Positions 1 through 4,543 of a DNA stretch of 5,041 nucleotides are shown piece by piece. The stretch's first letter is position 1; each line of letters starts with the position of its first letter. This DNA is from an archaeon. GTDB lineage: Archaea; Micrarchaeota; Micrarchaeia; Anstonellales; Bilamarchaeaceae. The translations under genes and the position numbers were made by a program. The stretch is taken from positions 1 to 5,041 of the forward strand of contig JAGVPF010000045.1 in the NCBI GenBank assembly GCA_020052325.1. The letters run 5' to 3'. The notes beneath the pieces were generated by a model, which saw only the letters and a list, made by a program, of their open reading frames with translations, had not been told where the DNA came from and did no database searches.

Positions 1-165
1 CTTCGCCTTGCGGACCTTCTCAACTGCCTCTTCGTTTGTGGCATCACCGCCTATTCCATAGACAGTGTCGGTCGGATAGACGAGCAAGCCCCCGTTTTTG
101 AGTTGCGCGCTGGCCAAGTCCACGGCAGTTTCGTAATCGTCGTCGCTAATGTGTATAACCGTCAT
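1..165 (-). CDS. sua5: Threonylcarbamoyl-AMP synthase, Sua5/YrdC/YwlC family (N-terminal part, cut by the window edge)
   Basis: Only the first 55 codons are present; the gene runs off the left edge. The translation starts MTVIHISDDDYETAVDLAS and contains YPTDTVYGIGGDA at residues 30-42. This is the Sua5/YrdC signature (family form close to PTETVYGLG), which lines the nucleotide and threonine pocket. Members of this family make threonylcarbamoyl-AMP from threonine, bicarbonate and ATP in the cytosol. The KEOPS complex then transfers the group to A37 of ANN-decoding tRNAs (t6A). The ATG at 165-163 overlaps the TGA of lysS (164-162) as ATGA, so the two genes are probably co-transcribed and translationally coupled. 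A GGGAG sequence inside the end of lysS supports this start. Whether the protein is the short YrdC type or the longer two-domain Sua5 type cannot be seen here. Confidence 0.92.
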   Translation of the reverse strand, partial: MTVIHISDDDYETAVDLASAQLKNGGLLVYPTDTVYGIGGDATNEEAVEKVRKAK

Positions 166-1685
166 GATGCTCCCAAATCCTTTTTCACGCGCGAAACGCC
201 GAGAGCCGCAATCAGCTTGCCCAGCCTCGGGCCGCGCTCCTTCCCAAGAAGCGTCTGGTAAAGGCCGGCGAAGAGAATTTTAGGCTCGATGCCGTTTCCC
301 TTCGCAAACTCGAAAATTGCATTGTGAACGGCGAGCGCGTCCATCTTGTCATCAAGGCTCGCGACCAATTTAAGCGCAGCATCGCTCGGCTTCACCGCCC
401 CCGGCTGGTACTTGAAACGGTAGTCGTCGGGCATGAAATCCCGCGCAACCCACTCCTCTATATACGGGCGCAGGTACGCCACGCCTTCCCCGTCCCCGGT
501 AAGCGCCGTGACCTTCTCCCAGTCGTGGTATATCTGGTAGTACAGGAGCACATCCAAAAACTGCGCCTTCCAGTTCAGTTTTTCCGCAGAAAGCTCGAAT
601 GCAATCGCCATCTTCCGCTCGTGCCTGTTCAGGGCTTCGTGGTCTTTTCCAGACAGTTCAGCGGCCTTCTGGAAGTCGTCCATGGTCTTCAGCATGCTTT
701 CCGCCGTCGGGTTGATGTCGACATTCTCCTCCAAATCCGGCTTGACGAGGATGTACTTGACTATCTCCGGGGGGACGAGCCTGACCAGTTCCGAGACGCC
801 CATCCCGATTCCCTTCGATTTGGAGTATTTCTTGCCCTGGAACAGGATGAACCCGTACTTGAACGGAATATGGTAGTCCGCCTTCATGAGGTTGAGCGTG
901 ATTTCCTTGCAGGTGTCCTCGGAGCCGCCCTTCGTGTGGTGGTCCATGCCCGCGCCCTCGATGCTTGTCTTGAAAATCTGCTTCCAGGCCGGCCAGTGCA
1001 GCCTCCAGGTTATCTTGTACCTATGGTCGGCGATTTTCGCCTTGCCCCTAAAGCCGCATCCTTTGACGTATTTCACGTCCTTGTCGCAGGCGTATTCGTA
1101 GTTCTCCCCATCGTGGCTGGTGACGCGCGTCGTGGCGATTTTGCCGCAGCTCTCGCAGATGGGCATGATGGGCGACCAGTCCTTCTTCTCCTGCTTGCCG
1201 CTGCTTTCCTCCACAATACGCTTCGCTTCCGGCTCGTTCTTCAAATAGAACCTCGCCCACTCGTCGAATTTGCCCTGGGAATAAAGGTCGTTCATCCTCA
1301 GGACTGTGGCTTTAACTCCGAACCTTGCCATCAGGAGCTTCACCTCATCAAGGAAGTGGTCGCCGAAGCTTCCTGCCTTCCCCGTCGGGTCGGGCACGTC
1401 GCAAAGCGGTTTCCCGAGATGGGGCGCAAGGGCATCCGCATATGTTTCCATGGCAACAGGCACGGAATCGAACGCATCGAGGATGTCCGCAAGGAAATAG
1501 AATGTGACCTTCTTCCCGCCCTTATCCAGTTGCCTGCGTATCGCATCCGGGAAAAGGAACTCGCAAAGGGTCCCGAGGTGGGCCGGGCCGGATGTCGTTA
1601 TCCCGCTCGTTATTACAAACGGCTCCTTCTTTTCGGCAATGACCCGCTCTGAAAGCCATTCTGACCAGTGCTTGTGCTCTGACAT
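162..1685 (-). CDS. lysS: Lysyl-tRNA synthetase, class I
   Basis: This 507-residue cytosolic enzyme activates lysine with ATP and attaches it to tRNA-Lys. It is the class I form typical of most archaea and some bacteria, unrelated to the class II LysRS of most bacteria and eukaryotes. The Rossmann-fold HIGH-type motif is in SGPAHLGT (residues 32-39), and the KMSKS-type loop is KYSKS (286-290), followed by KGIGMG. Four cysteines at 177, 180, 200 and 210 look like a zinc ribbon in the connecting insertion. GMDHHTKGGS (246-255) matches the conserved active-site segment before the KMSKS loop. LGKERGPRLG (480-489) is the usual C-terminal family motif. The length is normal and the gene appears intact. 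The ATG at 1685 puts the HIGH motif at the usual distance from the N terminus. The gene ends in a four-base overlap with sua5; its upstream gap of 85 bases may hold a promoter. Confidence 0.97.
   Translation of the reverse strand: MSEHKHWSEWLSERVIAEKKEPFVITSGITTSGPAHLGTLCEFLFPDAIRRQLDKGGKKVTFYFLADILDAFDSVPVAMETYADALAPHLGKPLCDVPDPTGKAGSFGDHFLDEVKLLMARFGVKATVLRMNDLYSQGKFDEWARFYLKNEPEAKRIVEESSGKQEKKDWSPIMPICESCGKIATTRVTSHDGENYEYACDKDVKYVKGCGFRGKAKIADHRYKITWRLHWPAWKQIFKTSIEGAGMDHHTKGGSEDTCKEITLNLMKADYHIPFKYGFILFQGKKYSKSKGIGMGVSELVRLVPPEIVKYILVKPDLEENVDINPTAESMLKTMDDFQKAAELSGKDHEALNRHERKMAIAFELSAEKLNWKAQFLDVLLYYQIYHDWEKVTALTGDGEGVAYLRPYIEEWVARDFMPDDYRFKYQPGAVKPSDAALKLVASLDDKMDALAVHNAIFEFAKGNGIEPKILFAGLYQTLLGKERGPRLGKLIAALGVSRVKKDLGAS
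170..174 (-). promoter_or_regulatory. Shine-Dalgarno sequence for sua5
   Basis: On the minus strand GGGAG lies four bases before the ATG at 165-163, inside the last codons of lysS. It fixes the start at the ATGA overlap. The spacing is rather short, which fits reinitiation by ribosomes finishing lysS. Confidence 0.55.
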
Positions 1686-1714
1686 AGAATCGAACCTTAT
1701 CTCTTCGAAAGGTG

Positions 1715-1722
1715 TTATTATT
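1715..1722 (-). promoter_or_regulatory. Candidate TATA-like element for lysS-sua5
   Basis: In the 85-base gap 1686-1770 the minus strand reads CGAAACAATAATAACACC. The AATAATAA part is centred about 33 bases before the lysS ATG. Initiation about 26 bases downstream would give a leader of roughly 7 bases. The purine-rich GAAAC just upstream is BRE-like. The element lies between the half-sites of an inverted repeat (TCGAAA, 13 bases, TTTCGA; 1705-1729). The match is weaker than for the other promoters in the window, so read-through from the membrane-protein gene is an alternative. A weak AAGGT lies 8 bases before the ATG. Confidence 0.35.
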
Positions 1723-1770
1723 GTTTCGACAAAATCCGAAAGGAGGCCTATAGGGCGTGCAACCGCGGGC

Positions 1771-2646
1771 TTATCCCCTTCTCCCCCTCTTCTTGCTGGG
1801 CACGGCTGGCGCGTCCACGGCCGGCACGGCCGTCCCGCCCTCCAGCCTCCTGAAGAGGGAGTATATGCAAATGGTTATCATCAGCGCGACCAGGACGCTT
1901 TCAATTAGCGAAATCACAAGCGAAACCCCAAAGAGCGCGGCCGATAGCGCCAAATCCGCGGCCGAGGATGCTATGACCTGGCCTATCAACTCCTGCGGCA
2001 CCGATAGCACGACTATCATCCCGAGTATCGGGACCAGCATGATGATGTCGAAAGACAGCGCCGCCCAGAAATTCTGTTTGGCCATGATGACCGAGTTTTT
2101 CAGGGCGCTTATCGCATCCATGCCGCGGACGGCTATCATCGCAATTGCGAACTGGCTAAGGAAAATCCCCGCGGCCATGCCGATGAAGGTGAGCAGCATC
2201 AGGAACGCCCCTGCGAGGCCACCCAATGCCGTTCCGCTGAGGAACGCGAGGGCGAGGACCATGATGACCACTGCGATTATGATGCCGCAATACGCCGCCA
2301 TGCGCGGGAGGAGCTCCCTCGTCTTATTGATGATATTGACTTTCTTGCCATCAATCATCTGGTCGACGATGCAGAACTGCGTCGCGGATAGCGAGCTGCT
2401 TATTATGAAAAAGGCCGCGCCCGCAAGCAGCGTCACTGCCACCGCCGCCAGTGAGGCGGCATCGGTGCCCGGTTCCCTGCCAAGTGCAATCCCGATTGCG
2501 GATATGATGAGCACGAGCACCATCTGCAGGGCCATCCCCATCGCGACCACTTTCACGAATTCGAACGTCAGTCTCGCCGGGTTCTTCATGAAGGAACCGG
2601 CGGCGTCTTTCAGGGTGTCTACAACGGTGTCGAATGCTCCAGCCAT
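1771..2646 (-). CDS. Polytopic membrane protein with about six transmembrane helices, function unknown
   Basis: The 291-residue protein has a soluble N-terminal stretch of about 30 residues and then hydrophobic segments near 32-55, 63-86, 116-137, 141-173, 195-216 and 235-265. It ends in an alanine/proline-rich, basic tail (PSKKRGRRG) that is probably cytoplasmic. GMDAISALKNSVIMAKQNFW (175-194) between helices four and five recalls the 'A-L-x-x-S-...-N/G-F-W' motif of the GPDP-membrane/DUF975/DUF7847-like integral membrane proteins, which mostly lack a known function. I infer that relationship from pattern alone. The chosen start is the ATG at 2646 (MAGAFDTVVD). An upstream in-frame GTG at 2679 would add 11 residues but overlaps the TATA element. 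The ATG sits about 26 bases from that element and has no Shine-Dalgarno, as expected for a leaderless mRNA. Transport, lipid or envelope roles are all possible. Confidence 0.88.
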   Translation of the reverse strand: MAGAFDTVVDTLKDAAGSFMKNPARLTFEFVKVVAMGMALQMVLVLIISAIGIALGREPGTDAASLAAVAVTLLAGAAFFIISSSLSATQFCIVDQMIDGKKVNIINKTRELLPRMAAYCGIIIAVVIMVLALAFLSGTALGGLAGAFLMLLTFIGMAAGIFLSQFAIAMIAVRGMDAISALKNSVIMAKQNFWAALSFDIIMLVPILGMIVVLSVPQELIGQVIASSAADLALSAALFGVSLVISLIESVLVALMITICIYSLFRRLEGGTAVPAVDAPAVPSKKRGRRG

Positions 2647-2667
2647 GGCTTTTTTTCCATGAGCAAG

Positions 2668-2676
2668 ATTTAAAAA
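2668..2676. promoter_or_regulatory. Shared, near-palindromic TATA element for the membrane-protein gene (left) and 5S rRNA (right)
   Basis: ATTTAAAAA occupies 2668-2676, with a perfectly palindromic TTTAAA core (2669-2674) centred at 2671.5. To the right, the 5S 5' end at about 2699 is 27.5 bases away. To the left, the A of the membrane-protein ATG at 2646 is 25.5 bases away. Both fit archaeal TBP/TFB initiation spacing. The rightward flank GCAAGA is purine-rich and resembles a BRE. The leftward flank (TCGTGT) is a poorer BRE, so rightward 5S transcription is expected to dominate. No other convincing TATA element lies in this 52-base gap. Confidence 0.72.
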
Positions 2677-2698
2677 CACGATAGGGCACTATAATTGC

Positions 2699-2815
2699 TG
2701 TCAGCGGTCATAGGGAGGGGGAAACACCTGATCCCATTCCGAACTCAGAAGTTAAGCTCCTTCACGGTGTTTTGAGTACTGATCTCCGATCGGGAAAATA
2801 CACTGCTGCTGACAC
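2699..2815 (+). rRNA. rrf: 5S ribosomal RNA, stand-alone gene
   Basis: The conserved 5S core is clear: GGGGGAAACACCTGATCCCA, then TTCCGAACTCAGAAGTTAAG (loops B and C), and later GTACT and GGGAAAATA (loop E and helix IV/V region). Helix I closes the molecule: TGTCAGCGG at 2699-2707 pairs with CTGCTGACA at 2806-2814, with one G-U pair. The predicted length of about 117 bases suits the family. The RNA belongs to the central protuberance of the large ribosomal subunit. No 16S, 23S or tRNA gene lies nearby, so this copy is not part of a standard rRNA operon within the window; it has its own TATA element 27 bases upstream and a T-run 11 bases downstream. The exact ends could shift by one to three bases. 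Confidence 0.95.
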
Positions 2816-2825
2816 TTATACTCCC

Positions 2826-2831
2826 TTTTTT
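2826..2831 (+). terminator. T-run terminator for 5S rRNA
   Basis: Six T residues follow the 5S 3' end by about 11 bases, with a second run of four at 2837-2840. Archaeal RNA polymerase terminates at such T-runs without needing a hairpin. The same bases overlap the likely TATA element of the next gene. Confidence 0.55.
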
Positions 2832-2836
2832 AATAA
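2829..2836 (+). promoter_or_regulatory. TATA element for the nitroreductase-DUF357 unit
   Basis: TTTAATAA is centred about 24-25 bases before the ATG at 2857, suggesting a leaderless transcript beginning at that codon. The alternative ATG at 2848 would be only about 16 bases away, too close to be transcribed in full from this element. The element is partly made of the T-run after 5S. Confidence 0.6.
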
Positions 2837-2856
2837 TTTTCCGGCTAATGCCATCC

Positions 2857-3372
2857 ATGGACTTTTTCGAGACGGTAATGGTCCGGCGCTCCGTCCGGGT
2901 TTTCCAGGAAAAGGATGTGGATGCCTTGGATGTCAAGCAGATAATCGAGTCATCGATGCAGGCGCCCTCAGCCGGCGGCCTCCAGGCTTATCGCATTTAC
3001 CTCGTCCGGAACAAAGAGACTCTTGAAGCGCTTGCGTTCGCGGCACATGGGCAGGAATGCGTGTCCAAAGCACCCCTTGCAATTGTGTTCACCGCCGACC
3101 AGAAACGCTCGGCTTCAAAGTACCAGGAGAGGGGATTCGAGTTCTATTCGGTTCAGGATGCCACTATTGCCGCGGCATATTCGCAGCTTGCCGCAGCCGC
3201 GCTCGGCCTGGGTTCGGTCTGGGTGGGCGGCTTCGACCCCTTTGAGGTATCACGGCTGGTGCGGGCGGGTGCTTATGAAGTGCCCGTAGCGATTATCCCA
3301 ATCGGGCATCCGGCCGAGAATCCCGCGCGGCCACAAGGCCGGAGCATGAAAGCCCTCGTTCGGGAGGTGTGA
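2857..3372 (+). CDS. Nitroreductase-family flavoprotein (small, FMN-dependent)
   Basis: The 171-residue product is a short member of the nitroreductase family, whose members are usually homodimers that bind FMN and reduce substrates with NAD(P)H. The N-terminal RRSVRVF (residues 10-16) is the typical FMN-phosphate-binding motif. PSAGGLQAY (37-45) corresponds to the P-S-x-x-N/G-x-Q-P-W motif. ALGLGSVWVGGF (115-126) and IPIGHPAE (147-154) are the expected later family motifs. The substrate cannot be told; nitroaromatics, quinones, flavins and other acceptors all occur in this family. The start at 2857 is chosen from the TATA spacing and because MDFFETVMVRRS matches the usual N terminus; the ATG at 2848 would add MPS. 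The stop TGA overlaps the start region of the DUF357 gene, so the two are probably co-transcribed. Confidence 0.93.
   Translation: MDFFETVMVRRSVRVFQEKDVDALDVKQIIESSMQAPSAGGLQAYRIYLVRNKETLEALAFAAHGQECVSKAPLAIVFTADQKRSASKYQERGFEFYSVQDATIAAAYSQLAAAALGLGSVWVGGFDPFEVSRLVRAGAYEVPVAIIPIGHPAENPARPQGRSMKALVREV
3362..3369 (+). promoter_or_regulatory. Strong Shine-Dalgarno sequence for the DUF357 gene
   Basis: GGGAGGTG lies at the very end of the nitroreductase gene and would pair almost perfectly with a 16S 3' end of the CACCTCC type. From the GGAGG core there are four bases to the ATG at 3372 and seven to the ATG at 3375, which favours 3375. A GTG at 3369 would overlap the site and is unlikely to be the start. 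Confidence 0.8.
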
Positions 3373-3374
3373 TG

Positions 3375-3623
3375 ATGGACGAAAAGACAAGGGCGCAAAA
3401 AGACCTTGACAAGCTTGGTAAAATCATCGCTGTGTTCAAATCCTACAAGTTCGATGCGAAATACCCGGAAGTTTTCGAATATGTGGAAAACTACGCCTCG
3501 GACGCGCGGCACTATTTCGGGAAGGGCGACTATTTCACATCCTTCGGCGCAGCCAATTACGCGTACGGCTTCATAGACGCGGTACTGGTCATCGAGGGGA
3601 AGAAAGATGAGCACATCCTCTGA
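3375..3623 (+). CDS. DUF357 family protein
   Basis: This small, mostly helical soluble protein has 82 residues from the preferred ATG. The alternative ATG at 3372 adds one residue. The central segment, YASDARHYFGKGDYFTSFGA followed by NYAYGFIDAVL (residues 40-71), matches the pattern of archaeal DUF357 proteins: a helix, a G-D-Y turn, and a helix with an A-Y-G-x-x-D-A end. The layout also recalls HEPN-like helical bundles, but no R-x4-6-H ribonuclease motif is visible. The function of DUF357 is not known to me. The N-terminal 25 residues are charged and probably form a helix. The gene follows the nitroreductase directly and has a strong Shine-Dalgarno, so it should be expressed from the same mRNA. 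I do not know of an established functional link between these two families. Confidence 0.85.
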   Translation: MDEKTRAQKDLDKLGKIIAVFKSYKFDAKYPEVFEYVENYASDARHYFGKGDYFTSFGAANYAYGFIDAVLVIEGKKDEHIL

Positions 3624-3653
3624 CCAAATGCGCCTTCTTTGCCGAAAAAGCGA

Positions 3654-3664
3654 TTTATTTATAA
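3654..3664 (+). promoter_or_regulatory. BRE/TATA promoter for the 266-residue protein gene
   Basis: TTTATTTATAA is preceded by the purine-rich GAAAAAGCG, a good BRE-TATA combination. Its centre lies about 28-30 bases before the ATG at 3689. With normal spacing the transcript would start at or within about two bases of the ATG. TATATAAC directly before the ATG is too close to act as the TATA element for this start. Confidence 0.68.
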
Positions 3665-3688
3665 GCACTATTATCCACATTATATAAC

Positions 3689-4489
3689 ATGTCAGATTCC
3701 CATCTCCACAATAAACCTTGTCTAGTCGGCCAGGCAGTGATAAATGGCATTGCACCGTCTGCCTCCCTCCCACGGCAAGTTCGCGGCAAGTGCATCTCCG
3801 AAGGGCCCTGCGGCGCTATTGTCCCGTCCCGCCTTCATAATGGGCTTCCGGTCATTTCCGAGGCGGAATTCAATGCCGGATATGATTCGAAATCAGATGA
3901 AAATGAAGTCCGGATATTCAATTTCCGGGGCTATGTGGAACGTGCGGACGGAACCTTGAGATTCACGGATGTGACTGCCCTTAACGGTCTGCGCGGGGGA
4001 GTCCACGTCGGAATCGACGGTGTCACCTCATACTGGAATTTCGGGGGCAAAGCATCGGGCCCCTCGGATGTGGGTGAATTCGTCGTTTATGCCATCGTGC
4101 CCCCGGCGACACAAAAATCTGAGGGTGTCGTATGCATTTTTGACAGTTGCTATGACGTATCCGAGTATCGGGAAAAAGAATCCAAATACTGCAATGAGAA
4201 GGATGTGTCTAAGGAAATTGATAAGTACCAGGCAACCAGCGGTTATATCGTAACGAGGCTCACCATCGACCCCCGGATGCCGGGGGCACGTGAAGCCATA
4301 AGCGTCTTGAGTATTGCCATCAGCGAATACCTCAAGCAAGGGTTCCCACTCGATGGTCTTGAAAGTTTCCTCCGCAGTGCAGAGGAGCGTTTAATATCCC
4401 GTTCCCGGATGCCGGATGGCCGTCAAGGCGGAACATCTGAAACCGGACCGGCCGGGCTCCTCGAATCCATGGTTCCCATCAAACAATAA
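3689..4489 (+). CDS. Hypothetical protein, 266 residues, no recognised domain
   Basis: I do not recognise this protein. It has no signal peptide and no transmembrane segment, so it is probably cytosolic. Residues 74-150 look rich in beta strands and glycine turns (VRIFNFRGYVE, LRGGVHVGIDG, EFVVYAIVPP). Residues 157-181 are strongly charged and likely helical, and residues 198-238 look like two amphipathic helices. The C-terminal 28 residues are low in complexity and probably disordered. Six cysteines lie at 11, 35, 41, 149, 154 and 168; C149-x4-C154 is the closest pair apart from C35/C41, and no classical zinc-finger spacing is seen. The coding frame is supported by its own promoter, a start at the expected distance from it, codon composition like its neighbours, and a stop just before the ksgA promoter. 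It is a single-gene unit as far as can be seen. Confidence 0.8.
   Translation: MSDSHLHNKPCLVGQAVINGIAPSASLPRQVRGKCISEGPCGAIVPSRLHNGLPVISEAEFNAGYDSKSDENEVRIFNFRGYVERADGTLRFTDVTALNGLRGGVHVGIDGVTSYWNFGGKASGPSDVGEFVVYAIVPPATQKSEGVVCIFDSCYDVSEYREKESKYCNEKDVSKEIDKYQATSGYIVTRLTIDPRMPGAREAISVLSIAISEYLKQGFPLDGLESFLRSAEERLISRSRMPDGRQGGTSETGPAGLLESMVPIKQ
4270..4286 (+). repeat. Perfect GC-rich inverted repeat within the 266-residue protein gene
   Basis: CCCCCGGATGCCGGGGG forms a seven-pair stem with a three-base loop. Its inner 12 bases, CCCGGATGCCGG, recur exactly at 4404-4415 in the same gene and same reading frame (Arg-Met-Pro in both). It may be coincidence from GC-rich codons, or a local mRNA hairpin. 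Confidence 0.6.
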
Positions 4490-4513
4490 CCCCGAACTCC
4501 CAGGCCCCGCCTG

Positions 4514-4522
4514 CTTATATTT
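4514..4522 (+). promoter_or_regulatory. TATA element for ksgA
   Basis: CTTATATTT sits in the 54-base gap 4490-4543, centred about 26 bases before the GTG at 4544. This is the distance expected if transcription begins at the start codon. No Shine-Dalgarno is seen between the two, consistent with a leaderless mRNA. Confidence 0.65.
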
Positions 4523-4543
4523 CTTAGCGGAGCATAATCCGGT

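Noticed and set aside
324..1652. Long open frame of 442 codons on the plus strand, opposite lysS
   Set aside because: It lies antisense to an intact, motif-complete lysS. Its translation is rich in Arg, Val, Leu and His with no domain pattern, as expected for a shadow frame in GC-rich coding DNA.
1757..2662. Open frame of 301 codons on the plus strand, opposite the membrane protein
   Set aside because: It is composed mainly of Ala, Ser, Met, Ile and Thr, mirroring the hydrophobic codons on the other strand. It has no promoter or ribosome site, while the minus-strand gene has clear helices and a promoter.
2647..2679. Extension of the membrane protein to an upstream GTG at 2679
   Set aside because: The added codons overlap the TATA element. 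The ATG at 2646 is at the correct distance from it, and MAGAFDTVVD reads as a natural N terminus.
2848..2856. Earlier ATG at 2848 for the nitroreductase
   Set aside because: It is only about 16 bases from the TATA centre and has no Shine-Dalgarno. The ATG at 2857 fits both the promoter spacing and the family N terminus, though the earlier start is not fully excluded.
3624..3688. Possible small RNA or tRNA in the gap after the DUF357 gene
   Set aside because: The gap is only 65 bases and is accounted for by the BRE-TATA promoter. No cloverleaf, T-loop consensus or C/D box pair is visible.
3273..3773. Minus-strand open frame of 166 codons across the DUF357 gene
   Set aside because: It covers the complete DUF357 gene and two gene boundaries in antisense and has no recognisable domain.
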